Assembly (NCBI GenBank): GCA_964017045.1
Contig: OZ024802.1
Coordinates: forward strand, 12,908,435 to 12,972,434
From: Omphiscola glabra
Taxonomy: Eukaryota; Mollusca; Gastropoda; Lymnaeidae
Reading direction: 5' to 3'
DNA length: 64,000 nt
Part shown: positions 1 through 14,633 of the stretch, piece after piece
Layout: each line of letters starts with the position of its first letter
How positions within the stretch are numbered: position 1 is the stretch's first letter
Program-made: the position numbers and the translations under genes
The notes under the pieces: model-generated
Told to the model about the DNA's origin: nothing
Database searches by the model: none
The model's input: the letters and a program-made list of their open reading frames with translations, nothing else

Positions 1-3000
1 AAAAAAAAAAACAGGATGAAAACTGCACAGAAAATATTATAAGTTCAAAAAGTATAGTTTATACTTTTTCATATCATTTTAATAAATATTTTAAATTCTG
101 AACGCATGAATAAAAAATAAATAACTTTGCTGCACTCATTTAAACAGGTTTACATCATTCATAATTATAAATGGACTTATTGCATCTTTTTAATGAAATA
201 GCTTTTTGTAAGTCTGATTTTTTCAAATTTTTTTTTTTACCCTTGTTAATAGCAATTTTATTAAAAATGGACAGATGATTTTGATAGCAATTTAGATGTA
301 ATTAGATATAATTCAACCCATAAATAGTTATTCTAGCTGTAGCAATACAGATTCTTCTATTTAAATTAAAGAAGTAAAAATAAAATTCATCTCTCTTGAC
401 ACAGCTGTTGGGCTTACATTTAATTTATTGTTCTAGCTGCAGCAATACAGATTCTTGGACTTAAAATAACAAAGTAAAAATAAAGTTCGTCTTTCTTGAC
501 ACAGCTGTTGGGCTTACTTTTAATTTATTAACACATTATTTTTTAACACACCTGAGGGATTAACCATGCCTTTATAATAATGGGAATAAATGACTGATGC
601 TGGTCATTAACTGATAGTAACACTTTAAAAAATGTAATTATTATATGCAAATTAAAAGAACACTTACTAGCACTGCAGTTGTTGTTACGAATTACACCAA
701 CCAATTTGTAATTATAGTTTACTACTCTAAGTAGTTACTATAGTACTACACTGCCTTAGTATTAGTTACTAATATCAATAAATATGTGCTGTTTCTAAAT
801 TTAGGTGGCCTACTGATCCTCAACTGGTTAATTTTTAGCGGACTGATAGGATTTAAGCTTCTTGTTGTTCAATGCTAAATTTATTGCACCACTCATGTGG
901 AAGTTGTATCTTGTGAAAAATATTAATTTTCTAAAGCCAGTGAAAAACTACAAAAGCCCGTCCAGCCATACAACTTGGCAAATGTCAAAAAACTGTACCA
1001 AGTACAGGTAAACCGTACAGGTTGGCATGTATGCAGTGTGTAATTTTACAGGAAAGAATTATGTATTGGTGCTCTACACATAAGACCAACATTACTGATG
1101 GGATTGGAAAAGAGCAGTTGAAGAAGTGAGAAATACATTGACTTTTGTAGATCTTAAGTTAAGTTAGAGGGATAAGGATGAACATGTTGGTGGCACTGCA
1201 ATGTTAAGAAAGTGGGGCTACTTGGTTTTAACGTCAGTGGTAAGAGAAGAATGTGGCTGAATGCATGAGATGTCTTGATTTTAGTTGTCATTAACTATAT
1301 TTGTTTTTTATTGAGGTACATATCCCTCTGGACCATCTTAAAGTTCTTAAAAAATAAATAATGTTAAGCAATCAAAAGAAGGAAAAGTAGTCTTTGCATA
1401 ATCAAAATAAATTTGTATGATAATTGACAGTTCTGTTATACAGTTGCACTTTGTTTGATGCAACCCCACAAATGCTAGGTCCTTTCTTTCCATGATAATG
1501 GAATTAATGAATATAAATCATTACAAATGGTTTCAAGCCATCATACAGTGGGTAAGTCAGAAGACGATGGGTTACATGTAGTAAGAGTATGCTAATGATT
1601 TTTAGAGAAATCAATACAACTATGCCATTGGAAAATGGAGTTTAGTCTGAAAACTACTAGGTAATAACTGATAAATTAAAAAAAAAAAAATTTTACTTTG
1701 TAGTTGAATGTTAAATTTATTTGAGGGAAGTTACTTTTTTATTCTATAGTTAAATTAGTTGAATGTTACATTTGACTTTGAGTTAATTTATTCTACATTT
1801 GATTGCTAATTTTTTAGGTAATTTATTCTATAGTTGAGTGTTAAATTTGAGGGAAGTTATTTTTTAGCTTAATGTTAAATTTGAGGGAATTTTCTTAGCA
1901 GTTTATAGTTCAATAAAAGGGAAAATAGCTTGTCGGTGAACGTTCAATATTAAGGAATGTAACCTAGAGGACAGCTAGATATGTCGTTCATGATGATTTC
2001 TGAACAGTTACTTTTTTTGTGGATTGTTGTTACTCAATAATTTAGACCATAGTTGTTACAGAAGTTTGTGAAGAGGGTTAAGAACAACCATTATAAATGA
2101 CATTCAAACACAAAACTGATTTCCCCCAAACACAGTGCACAACAACAATTACAACAGAATAAAACTTACAGAGTGATTTTATCAAAGCTAGCAGTACACA
2201 CGAGTGAAGTAAACAGTTATTTTTAGTTAGACACTTGTTAGCTTACATCAAATGGAGAAAATTGTACAAAAACAGTAGTTCAAAATCAATTCTTAAACAA
2301 TTACTATATTAAAACTGAGGCTTTAGTGACCGAATAGCATAAAATTTGGATAAAGAAAGATGCTGTTGCTTTGAATTATCCAGGTGTATCTACAAAAAGA
2401 ACTAGCTGATTCCCAAAGAACTGTGAGCTTATAAGTAATCTCTAATGCTTAATGTCGTTTTCAAGTGTTTTCATAAACACATTACAGTTGAAAATTATAA
2501 TGATTAACTCAAAATCATTAGCGGCATAAGAGCCTTAATTGCTTTTATTTAGTGATATACAAAGTTAGTGTCTGGACCATTATGTACTTCAATATGCTGA
2601 ATAAATATCGATCAATGCGTATAAATGAAACAATACAGACAGGTCTCATTTTACAACAGGTTTATGTTCCTGAAAATACATGCATAGAGCAAACAAAGTT
2701 ATAAGATGACCACAACTTGAAATTTAGTAAATCAGCCTATGTTTCCAGTCTATGATTATTTATATATATATTTTTTTAAACAATTTATATTCAAATGTTT
2801 TCATATGAGTTTCTTTCTAATTACGTACAAGTGTCAACACCGTTAAAGATACTAAGCTATGTAGATTTTATAACAAACAATGACAAAGAAACAACTGTTG
2901 CTAATCTTCTTCTCCCATTTTTTTTCTTCACCACATTGCTTCTAGTGTCTTACATTACATTGAACACCCAAAGTATTGTTCTCTGTGCAGATTCCTTCAT

Positions 3001-3503
3001 TATGGAGAAAGTGCTAAATTATTTAAGTTACTATTTGCATGTGATTCACTGACTTCCATCATGCTACGAGTTAAGTTACTACCCATATAGACATCAACTT
3101 TTTAACACATAATTCCCAATTGTTTTACATGAAATGTGAACATAAAAGTTTCACCACTAAAATGATAAGATATATGCTGAAAAACACATTCCTTCCTTCT
3201 TTAAAAGGGAAGGAGGACCATTGACCTCACTGTTTCTCCACTGTGTCCATCTCTTCACAGCCCCACACAGTGTACAACCTGGCCGGGTGAAACAACTGAC
3301 ACAGAAGAAACACCCAAGTGAGGTGATTTTTTTTTTCACTATTCTTCACCCATAAGTATTAGCCCTGTCCCCAAACTTCCTCTTGGTCTAGCTCAATAAT
3401 TGTCTCCTATGCTGGCTTAGAGGATTCACCCCATAATAGAGTGTTTGTAATGCAAGTGTGATGGTTTCTGATTCTCAAAGTAAACTTAATAGTCAAGACT
3501 CAC
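1..3503. other. C2CD5 intron sequence (left edge)
   Basis: AT-rich sequence downstream of the last recognisable C2CD5 exon on the minus strand. I found no further C2CD5 exon here: the serine-rich linker and the later parts of the protein are absent. It is best read as one long intron running off the window. It holds A/T runs and a short direct repeat near 310-530 (two copies of a piece containing gacacagctgttgggctta). No other gene is seen. Confidence 0.6.
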
Positions 3504-6500
3504 TCTTTTACTGGTGAAACAGACGATGATGTGTTCACTGCTGGTGAAAGCTGACCTACATGATGCCTGGTCAGTGCTACTGCTGTGCCAATACCCCTGA
3601 CGACGATCCCAGATTCACCTTCAAGGTCAAAGTTCTGAAAATAACTGCATGAAAGCAAGCTAAGAATTAACTTGTGAACAATTTTCAATAGGTCAGTGAT
3701 GTTTCAAGCATCATCTGAAGATGCCATCATAGGTAGATAAAATAATATTAATCTGTATACATTTAATAATTTAGCTCCACTCTCTTCTAAAAAAAAAAAT
3801 GGATATTCTAATATAACCCATTTCTAAATGTGATATTTTGATATCCTTTTCTAAAAATATTTTTTTACCCTGATTTTCCAGCCATGATATATTTTAATAT
3901 CTCCCATTTCTAACTGTGATATTTTAATATACTACATAATTTTTAAATATAATTCTATTTATCTACATTTGATATTTTACTTGACTTTTTTCTAAAGTTT
4001 TGTTTGTTGTCTTTACAAAAAGTTATCTGACTGTTATGCTCATGCATCCATGACATCTTTATTTGAGGCTTTTAAAATAAAAGTTTTAGGGACAAGAGAT
4101 TTAAATAATTTGTCCCACATCTAAAGTTAAGTTTTGGGCACATACCTTCCGATTGTGGAAGTTCCAGGTTTTCTAGCTGAATATTTTAAAACTCAAACGG
4201 ATGGGTCCATTAAGAAACATAATTATGAGGACCATTAGAGAATTAACAGTGTGGGCCTTTTAAAAAAATCAATTTATGAAATTAATAGGGGGGAGGTATT
4301 TATAAACTTAACCCCCAGCGGGGGATTTTGAAAACCAATCTAAGGATGTCAGATGGTGCGTTTAAAATTGTATGACGCTTAAGAGGAATTTACCCCAGGA
4401 CAGCGTTGCCTCCCAACTCCATGACCTTGACTCCCAATTTACGCTGTAGAGTTCCTGTAACAAACATTTAACAACTTTGTTTACCATGCCGAATGATAAA
4501 CGGATCGGCTTGTATGCAATTAAATAAAAACTTTAATATTATTTTAAAAATAGAGACTTTTCTAGATTTTAAAAAACACTAATAATGAAAAGCTTTTCAA
4601 TAATAAATAAAAACTATATTGTAAGTGCTCAAATAGGACCCTATTACACCTTGCTGGGGAGACAAAGTAAGCTTATTTGTTTGGATCCATGTACAAAAAG
4701 GGGGGGGGGGGGTGAGAAAATGTAAGAAGGTAGCGATCAGGGCAGGGTGTCAGTATATTGGAAATTTATTCAATAAGCTTTGCTGCTTATCTGGAAGTTA
4801 AGTAAAATTTACATGTGTATTTTAGCTTTGCTGCCTATCTGGAAGTTAAGTAATATGTACATGTGTATTTTAGCTTTGCTGCCTATCTGGAAGTTAAGTC
4901 AAATGTACATGTGTATTTTAGCTTTGCTGCCTATCTGGAAGTTAAGTCAAATGTACATGTGTATTTTCAGCCTGTTATTAGAATGCTCCTTTTTTTTTTT
5001 TTTAAATACCACACTAAATTATGATAGTTCGTCTCCTTTGATTTAACTGCTGTTCTGTCTACAATTTTAAAAGTTTAAAATTTCACTCCTGTGCCATATG
5101 TTAAGTAAGGAATCAAAAATAATATAAAGATATTTGATGTTCCTTAACTGCTGAATAGAAAGACTATTTCATGTCAGTGCTGCGATACATGTATATAATT
5201 ATAGGCAGTGAGAAACTACTTGGGTGGGCATATTGTAATGGTTGGAAAAGCAGTGAGGAATATTTTTGCTTCATGGGTAAAGACAGATACAGTGTATGAG
5301 AGACTTCACAAGTTATCTTCTAAAAAGGAATGGATTTATTATGAACTGTATTCACTTATCATTCCAAAATTAAATGTTATTATCCTGTGCAGTGTTTATG
5401 TGAAGATTTGGACTTTGTGTTATTACAAGGGCATGTTAGAAATAATTAGTGGTTAACCCCTATTTGATATCCTCTAAGACAGGGGTTCTCAGCCTGTGGG
5501 TCGTGACCACTTTGGGGATCGAACAGCCCTTTCCCAGGGGTCGCCTAAGACCATGGGAAAACACATATACTGTACAGTTATGTAATAGCAACAAAAACAG
5601 TTTTGTGGTTGGGGGTCACCACAACATGAGAAACTGCATTAAAGGGTCACAGCATTATGAAGGTTGAGAACCACTGCTCTAGGATATCCGCTCAGGTCAT
5701 GACCACTCTCACAAGTTATATTAGAAACAGAAGAAGTTAAAATGGCATCAGAACTGAGGTAGGTTACACTCATGTCTGACTCAACAAAATAAACCATTAG
5801 CTCTTTATGATCCTGAGAATATGTTTGTGACTTGTTGAATGAACAGTATGAATGAGGCACACTCTGAACTGGTTCATTTCCTAAAGACAGTGACTCTTGA
5901 AATGAACAAACCTGATAACTTGGAAAATAATCTCTGCCTGGCTTCATTTGATGCACGCGGGGTGCGAATCTTTTCTATCCATTGATACTCTGGGTCATCA
6001 TTAACAACTAGCTCTTCCACAAAACCCAAAATGCCCTGTATGCGCCAACCGGATGGGACCTCACAAGCTGCAGGTGGAAATCGATTTGTTTAGAAAGAAT
6101 TTTTTAAGAGTTTGATGGATGAGATAATATTCTTTTTTTATCCTTAAAATGGAAATGTCTTTTGATTACATTGCACATATTCATTTTCAGCATCTAAAAG
6201 TATTTCCCTAGCGTAGAAATCAGCCATAGATGAACTCCTTTAGAGACATTAATGAGTTAGTAAGTGATCATTTAGATTTGATAATCCCTGGGTGAGCACA
6301 GTGGTTACATTGTACAGACTGTGGGAATAAAACAATTTGTATATCTTTCCGTCCTAAATTTAAGTGAAAGAATTTGCCGTGATCGATCTGATCTTAGGTA
6401 TCTCTGATAAAGTGGGTGGGATGTATCATCCAAATTTTTACAAAGTTTTTACAACAGCATTTTTCTTCAATAGTACTTCAAGTGAAGGATGTTTAGTTTG

Positions 6501-8861
6501 TGTGATGTTGCAAGCTTTCTTAATTAGAAGAATCTTAGAATAATGTATTCAGATATTTACGTTTTATAAAATGTTTTAAAATAAATTGAGTGAGTTTAAA
6601 GTACAAGTGTTTTAATTATTTTACTTGTTCCAAAGGAATGATCTATACAAAAGGTCTTACAGCAAAAGAACTGGATGCCACAAGAGGACTGTCTGAATTT
6701 GTTGAAGTCACTGAATAATTCCACACGAACCTGGATGTTTAACTCTCCCCTGAGACCTAATTGTGGAATATCAAATAAAAAGATTGCCAATTTATGCAGC
6801 AGTGTTGTTATGCTTTGGGTCCTACCTGTAGTAGTTTTTGTATTCTTCTATATAAAATATGTATCAAAGTTAACTTTCTGTTTAAAAAATGTTACATTGT
6901 TTCAAAAAGTTCATATATCATTCTTATCAGTACACCGTGTTTACCATGCATAGTGTCATAGATTGGAAACCATCCGCTGATGATGTTGGAGTTATCCCTG
7001 GATAACAAGGGATTCAGGTCAATATAAACTTTGCCGATAGTGTCGTGGGCACTGTAGGTGTCATAATCCAAAACTCTGATCAAAATTAAAAGGAAAAAAA
7101 ACACAAACTATTATTAAAGCTTGTTTATCGCTAGTTTTTTTTTTTTTTTTACATAATGTGTACCTTTACGTAAACATTTCATCTATGTACAGAAACAAGA
7201 TAAACAAATCACTTGACGAAATAACAAGTTAAATTGTTAAGTAGATTTGCACCATCATTGAAAAAATTGCTGGTGTTGTGGGATAGTGATAGTTTGTCTG
7301 TCAAAAGTCACTCATGACCATTTTAAACATTGGCTTGTTGGGGGCGGGGGGCTGAGTCTGTCTTTGGATGAACAGATTGCTGATCGGGTATGTGTACATT
7401 GATTGTAAAAACAGAAATTTACTGAAGTTATTGCAGCCAAAAGACCTTTTTTTTGTTTTTTGTGATGCACAGATGGCAACTGAACTTTCAAGGAGATCAA
7501 GAACAAATCATTCTGGTAACATAATGTTATTGTTATACTAAAAATTATTTATGTGATAATTTATTCTTTTTTAAACACGGTGAAAGTGAATTGTAAAGAA
7601 TTAAATTATTTGTCAAACTAGATGCTCATTCTCTGCAGTATTTGAATTCCATGACTGGTGCTACCTCAGATCCAGTGGTTCATCTTGTAAGACTTCATCA
7701 TCAACCTAAGAAATCAAGAACAGCATGTATTTAGGCAACAAGTCCATTTTTTTAACTGATATGTATTTCGAGCTTTCCTTTGGTTAATAGGCTAAAATAA
7801 GGCTCCAATGTCTTCAGATCGATGTGATGGCTAATTTTGGCCTACAGCCTACAACAGGACATCATGACTTGAATTGAAATAACTTTAAGTTGCAAAGATA
7901 TTGATGGTACTGCAGTGTTATTATTTACCGCAACAATACCTCCCCCACCCCATATGCATCATTACACTACATATAATCTGTCCAATGAACCACTTCTCTG
8001 AGCATTAGTAGCTCCTACTTAATGTTTCTATATTTATTTTTTATTCCATGCAATTTTTAAATCAACATTCTGCTTGGACAGCCCTTATTAAAATAATAGT
8101 TATTAATATTTTTATCAATATATAGAAAAATATACTTTATAAATCATCTTCCCGGTTCTTATTTAACATAATTAGCAGAACTACATGTGAATTTACAGAA
8201 AGCATAATACAAATTTTTGCTTCAAATAAACATTTTTTTAAAAAAAGTATTTATTTCAAGCCACATTTTTCTTCAGCCATAAGAAATGAATGATTTAGTT
8301 AGATTGTTAATTAGATAAAATCTAATTATGAAACAAAAAGTGTTGTGCATTTGGGAGTCTAATTTATTTCACAGCATTTGTTCCCTCATCAAACGTACAC
8401 ATTTTTTTTCTTGAACAAGCGAATTTTTTTAAAGCATACAATAGGCCTAAACTCTCTTACCTCAAATTTGAACCATTCAGAATTCCACTGCGGGTTTAAG
8501 GACTTTTTGCAAACATCAGTCTTAAATATTTCTGTACCAAAACGAATCTTGAAACAAATAAAAATATGAACTATGATAATTTTAATAAAATAAATTCAGT
8601 GTTTGACAAGTTAGAAACAAAAGAAGAAAATGAAAAAAATTGTAAAGAATTTCATTTCCATCTACAAAAAAATATTCCTATAAAAGTTGGGATTACAATA
8701 AATCTTAGATTAAAATGTGTACATTGTGTGGCTGGTAATCAACCATATATTAAAATTTTTTTTTTTTTTACCTCAACAAAGGCATCTGTGAGTTCACTTG
8801 CTCTGTCCATAACGGGTAAGTCACGCGCACTGAGAATGCGAACTTTAACTCTTCCAGGCAT
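3504..8861 (-). CDS. C2CD5: C2CD5 (CDP138) orthologue, N-terminal part, 8 coding exons, gene continues off the left edge
   Basis: C2CD5 is a Ca2+- and lipid-binding C2-domain protein; in mammals it is linked to Akt2 signalling and GLUT4 vesicle fusion. Exons in transcript order (window coordinates, minus strand): 8772-8861, 8461-8547, 7665-7705, 6945-7075, 6661-6756, 5912-6067, 4394-4454, 3504-3644. All have AG/GT borders and phases agree throughout (803 nt, ~267 codons). The start codon gives MPGRVKVRILSARDLPVMDR, as in the vertebrate protein. The C2 domain (about residues 1-110) keeps Asp19, Asp26, Asp76, Asp78 and Asp84, the expected Ca2+ ligands. Family blocks follow: SGWFPIYDTMHG, FRQSSCG, FVEELVVNDDPEYQW and FDLEGESGIVVRGIGTA. 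The last exon ends at a strong gtgagt donor, with SPVKE just before it. The remaining ~70% of the usual ~1000 residues is outside the window. Introns are 0.3-1.5 kb; one holds a SPIN/OC1-like MITE. Confidence 0.93.
4776..4968. repeat. 48-bp minisatellite, about 4 copies
   Basis: Four tandem copies of a 48-bp unit containing tgctgcctatctggaag and tgtacatgtgtatttta, in a C2CD5 intron. The unit length is a multiple of three, so a spurious ORF runs through it. Confidence 0.9.
5480..5676. mobile_element. SPIN/OC1-like hAT MITE (197 bp)
   Basis: Non-autonomous hAT element with terminal inverted repeats: left end caggggttctcagcctgtgg, right end aaggttgagaaccactg. It is flanked by an 8-bp target-site duplication, ctctaaga (5472-5479) and ctctagga (5677-5684), 7 of 8 identical and of the hAT type (core CTCTAG-like). 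Internal blocks ggggtcgcctaagaccat, ggaaaacacatat and gggggtcaccacaacatgag are hallmarks, from memory, of the SPACE INVADERS/OposCharlie (SPIN/OC1) MITEs known from tetrapods, a triatomine bug and a pond snail. It lies in an intron of C2CD5 and has no coding capacity. Confidence 0.85.
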
Positions 8862-11800
8862 CGTTAAGAAATGGAGGATATTTTAATGAAACTGCAATGG
8901 TGGATCCAGAAAAAAAAGGGTTGTACAGTGAAGTTACAAGGATGGATTGCTTAAAGACCGCTGAGCAATAGTATACAAGTAATTACTTGACTTTTTATCT
9001 ACTTGTGTACTGGATTGCACATAATCTTTTCCAAAGAAAATGTAATCCACAACAGCTACATTGCATGGAGTAATCTGTTTCAAAACAGGAGAACGGATTT
9101 AACTGGAATGAAGCTCCTGAGACCTAATGACTGTTTTGAAAGCTCCAACAGCAAGGGAACCAAGAATATACTAGTAAAATTTCATGTTTTCAAAAATGTA
9201 TGTGAGTGTGAGATAACAAATTGTACCAAAAAAAAGTAAACAACAAAAAATTTTTTAAAAACAAAAAACTGTACAACAGTAGTACAACAGCATGAAAAAC
9301 TGTACAGAAAAAAAAAAGAAAAGTGAAATAAAAAATATACCCGGTAGCCTAATTTATAACTTTTAAATTTAATTATTTTCAATGGCAATGTTTTCAAAAA
9401 ATCATAATGATTAAAAAAAATCATTGAATGCAAACTTTGCTTTGTCTCTTGGTTTTAGTCTTGACACATAATTTCTTTATTAATTCGCTTAGGACGGATG
9501 GGCCGATCTATTGGCTCAGGGTGGAGTAGCAAAAAAGACAGAAGTCCGATCTATGGGCCTGATCATTGAAGCCTCGAGATTGGCTGGCTAGTCTTCGTAC
9601 CAGCGAATCAGATTGCTTCTTACCTATTCCTGCTAAGTTCATGCTAATGACGTGAAACCTTGGTTTTGTATTTGTATTAGGCTATTAGGGGTCCTCAACT
9701 GGATAGAGATGGCCCTCTGAATTTTTAGACCAAGTATGTCCTATAAATAAGGCATAAGCACCCCATTTGAGTATTTTATGCTCTTTTTTTACACTAAATA
9801 TCACTCAAATGTTTATGAGAGAGACCAATAGGTATGCAGACAACTTTCTCAGTAACACTCATCTTAAGAGAAGGTCCTTTGGTCATAAATGGGGGCCTGT
9901 TATAGTGAGTGTCTGTAGCAACTGAAAAATAGCCTGTGTTCGGAAATGGAGTAGAACCATGTGCCTGAGGTGTCTGGAGGGCTTCCATGGGCCTTGTTTA
10001 CCCAAAAAACAAGTGTTAGGACTCATTCAGGCTTCATCCATAAAAAAATTCACACAATTGATACAAGTAATTCATGCTTATTTTAAGTTTAACAAAAAGT
10101 TACACACATAAATTATGCAAATCAGGATATCTCATTTGCATAAATATTGAGATTTCAGTTTCATTTATAAAGATTGTATTAGTTCATTCAATTTCCTACA
10201 AGAATATGTAGTATTATATATGTAAATGTAAAGTAAAGTTTATTTTTTACACATTATGGCTAATTAAAATAGATAATACCTCATTTCAATAGGTTAGGTT
10301 TAGGGATAGATTTAATTTTAGTTTTAGGGTTCAGGTTAAGTTTAGGGATAGATTTAGGGTTCAGGTTAGGTTTAGAGATACATTTAGGAATATTTTTCAT
10401 TATATTTTAACGTTTTATTCTTAATTTTACAGGTCACGGCAATCAAGTTGGTGGCCATGGTAAAAAAACAAGGTACGATCTATCCAAAGAATTTACCCAA
10501 ATTATTTAGCAATGCGAGTGCCGAGCTCGTAAAAGGTGCTCCGTCTTTTTGGCACAGACATTATCAGACAACCCGAAAAGGCTCCTTCCCAAAAGGGTTT
10601 AAGTTTATTGTTAGTAAATTAGTTTGAAACTGAAATCTTGATAAGTAAATAAAAGTAATTAAAGTAAAAGTGTCACGCCTTAGCCTTAATTTTACAAAAA
10701 AAATATTAATTTTTTTTTTTAAATTGACGTGATTTTTTCACCATTAAGTGGATAAATCGGTTTGAATTTCTTTTAACTTAGTCAGTGATTGAGAATGATC
10801 TTTCACTGTTTGCATTTCTTAACGCAATTAAGTTAATTTGAGATGAGGCATTGTTGATAATTCCATGCGAGGAATCGGCGGTTTGGTTAGCCAACTTAAC
10901 TATCAACTAGTCTAGTTTTTTTGTCTAGTAAATTAGACTAATCTAATTAGTAACTATTATATTATACGCCTATATTTTACTATTATGAGATAATTATATT
11001 GGCATAACTGCCTAGGATTATGTAATAAAGAAATATGTACCATAGGATTTTAAAACAGTATATACGATGCAATTTTCTAATTCTAATGATAATAATATGA
11101 TGATCCAATGGTATTGTTTACACCGACTACGTGCAGCAGACAACGAAGTGCCTCACTATTTTACCGAGTTCCAAGATAAATCCGAGATATCTTCGAGATA
11201 ACTCAAAAATAAGGAAAGTCGAGTTTAAAAGTTAAAGAGGCATCATATTTCTGCATTCTTTTCATAAATAAATGCAACACAAATAATTGGAATTAGTGTT
11301 CAAATTTTTTTTTTTAATCCAATGACAAATAGTTTGATCGTGGTTTACAAAATACATATATATTAACAAATTGATCCCAGTTTCGTCATGACCATGACTT
11401 TAGACCATGGGCATGAGTCATTTAATTAATGATGCTGATACATTGAATTGACTTATTATTGACTATTATTGAGTAAAATACAAACGTTTTAAATTTAATT
11501 AATCAAGAAGTTAACTTTTTACGCCATATAGGCCTACATGTTTTTATAAGTCAACGTGTTTATTTTCAATTATTTATTATTTTCTTTTAAGGGCCGCTAA
11601 ATTTGGGATAAGAAAATATTACTGAACAATTTCCACAAAACGTTTGTAAAGCAGTCTGTATGTCTGTAACAGGCTTAATTCCTATGTCAACTGCATTTAC
11701 AATAGAACCCCGCTATACTTGGGATCCATAAAGTCGGATCACGTTGAAAGTGTGGTCGTGTTGATTCGGGGTGTCTTTGGGCCTTTGGGATTTCTTTAAA

Positions 11801-14449
11801 AGTATGAAGAAAGGTTATTTCGTTAAAAGTAACGGATATCTTGTAACTCTTCATTGTGGTTATTTGAGCTATTGGGAGAGTAATTTGGAATAGCTTCAGA
11901 ATATTTCTAAGCGAGTTGTATATTTTCATTCTCTTCCTTCACGTTCTTTATTTTTAAAAAAAATCATTTGCGAATGAATATGACTATACTGTAAAATATT
12001 TCCGGAGCTATCCGATGACAGCGTTAGCCTATATCATAGCGGGGCACGTTATTGCGGGGTTCCATTGTAATAGCCAAGTTAAGCTTCTGAACACAAAACT
12101 GAATTACAATGGAAAATTTAATTGAAATTTTAGAAATACGTTGTCTAAACTATGACTTACAAGTTGCAACAACAGTTCTTGGCGTCAGCAAGATAAGCTA
12201 TTATCAAGTTTTCCTGCGATTTTTTAATTTTTTAAAATTTCTATTCAGGCAGTAGGCCTAAACGGCGTGATCTTGCACCCGATACGAGATTTGTGTCACA
12301 TTTTGTAATAAGAGAGTTCGATTTAAATAGTTTACAATAACGCCTTTATTGCGGTATTTCAACCAAACCATTAACCTTATGCGACTAGTCGGGTGGTAAG
12401 TCTACTAGTCAGTGATTTCCGACACAATTTTGGTCACTCAGGTGCGTACCACCTGACCTAATGACATAGAAAGGTTTGTTCCCTCGCTACATTACCCCAC
12501 CCCTTAATAGGAGTGGTTAAAACATTATCCCCGCTAGAAGTTTAGAGTTTCACTTTCAAACTATTATTATAATTATAAAAAAAATTAATTAATCATATTT
12601 TTAAAAAAGGAATTTGAAAATTATCTCTACAAGTTTTTAGGCCTATGCGTTCCTTGGTTTGAATTTTTGTTTTAAATCTATACATCGGTTTATCAAGCTT
12701 GATAGGGGGCGCACAATATTTCCTTTGATATCTTAAGTCGCTGGTCTGTGAGACCGTTAGCTGAACGATTTAATTGTTTTTTTTTAAATGTTTAGTTAGA
12801 CTAAGGGTAAACAAGACCTAAGCAGCAGAGGCCCTGGGCACAGTAATACAATGAGGCCCGCCTAACCTTCTATGTACTCATGGACCTGCGAAGGAGGTGC
12901 GAGAGGGCCAATCACCCCTGGCGCCACTTTTAGGGGGCGGCAAAATCATCTTAAAGTAGGCCCTTGATAGTGAATTAAGCTATAAAATACCATTTACTTC
13001 ACATAAACAGGGGCGGCAAAATCGTCTTACTAGTCCGCCCTGGGCATCACTTTTCCTGGGAACGGCTGTCTATAGCCTACTATTCAAGCAATGTTATGAA
13101 AAGCATTATGGTTTAAGTTTTTGACCACGTTCTTTCAGGTAATTCTTTTCGCGAGGGAGTGGGGGTAGTATTTCAGGCGTTCGATGGAAGGGGTGCAGGG
13201 CATCTATCAGGGCGTCTACCAGCACCGAAATTATGAATTTTGATGCCCAGGGCCACCTGTAGCTTCGTCGCCACCGCCATAAATAACTATACATGTATTC
13301 TAATAGTGGCGCCCCCTGAGGGTATGCATTTAGCCCCAGCTTAGTTTCGTCTCTAGAATCTTTAGAGTCCAACTATCACCAAAACTAATGAAAATCATAA
13401 TTTTGTCCGTTCAACAAATCATTGTATTTACTTCCATTTACATCCATCGCTTTTTTTAAAGATTAAAATGTGTCCGTACTGCCGCTTTAATTTGGAAGGG
13501 AGGATGGATCGACCCCCTCCCCACTCAAACGACACTGGGGGTAAGATTTGGAGAGAGGTCTCAAGTAAGCTCCTACCCAGAAAATACTTTATAAATTGAA
13601 AATGATAAGATGCATTTTGGCGCGTACATTAATTTTTTTTCATCCCGGTTAGGCTACTCAACATAGCTGTAAAGTTGGAATTATGGTTTTTATTCGGAAT
13701 CCATAAGTGTGCAATAGCATACTTCGGACGCAGACTGGAAAACACCATGTTAAAGTGAACAGAGCGTATTAATTTCAATACTAAGGCGCACATTGCAGTT
13801 AGTTGGAGGGGGAGGGGAAATTCAAAGGGCATGACTGCTTGTCGAGAAATATAACTGAATTAAAAAATCCTGATTAAAAGATAAGACGGGTCACCGGTCG
13901 AGCAAGAGTCATAATTTGGATCGACGATGTAGAGGGTCCACGCATGGAGGCGGAAGCCGTGGATCGATCCGAATGGAAGGGTACGGCGGAGCAGACTCCG
14001 GCCCCCTACACGGGATGTAGCGCCCGCTGATGATGGATGATGATGACAGGAAGACTATGATGCGGGTAAGTATTTTAAACCAACAAGTTTTGTTCAATAA
14101 AACTGGCCATAAAACCTAACCGCGCTATGACGTAGCATTGTAATACATAATGTGCGTGTAACAGGTGCTGCACACGTTGAGTGGTTTTACATAACATCGA
14201 TAAGCTGTGTTAAAGTGGGTTAAAGGAGTTCTGAAATTATTTTTTGTTTAACGTTACACCATTAAAGCCAACCATTGACCGTCCGACATCACTGGTAGTG
14301 TCGTCTGACCAACCAGAAGGGTAATAATAGTGCTCACGTGGTAAGCTCAAGCTTTTTTTTAACAGAAAGAAAATTTTTCTATTTTATTTTTATGTGCCTT
14401 GGGCAGACGCGTCTTGCATGTTAGTCACGTATTGACTCATACATCTGCG

Positions 14450-14633
14450 AAGTGGCGTAGCGAGCTTAACTCGCGCCCGGGGCACAATACCTTTTTAGCG
14501 CCCCCAATACCTTTTTAGCGCCCCCCTATTCGAAAACCATACAATATTATTGTAAAATATACCATTTGGCGCCCCTTTGTGAGTAGCGCCCGGGGCATGA
14601 TGCCCACCTTGCTCCCCCCTCACTACGCCATTG
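14450..14633. mobile_element. hAT-type MITE with agtggcgtagcgag ends, copy 1
   Basis: A 184-bp element with inverted ends (aagtggcgtagcgag and cactacgccattg), flanked by a perfect 8-bp duplication catctgcg (14442-14449 and 14634-14641). A second copy is at 27948-28130, about 90% identical by eye. The interior carries repeated gcgcccccaatacctttt and cgcccggggca blocks. It is non-coding. Confidence 0.85.

Noticed and set aside
5208..5456. 82-codon ORF starting MRNYLGGHIVMVGKAV on the plus strand
   Set aside because: It lies in a C2CD5 intron, has no splice or family support, and the composition is that of AT-rich chance ORFs.
10286..10390. Interstitial telomere-like ttaggg tract
   Set aside because: Only scattered ttagggttcaggttagg words with irregular spacing, not a (TTAGGG)n array.
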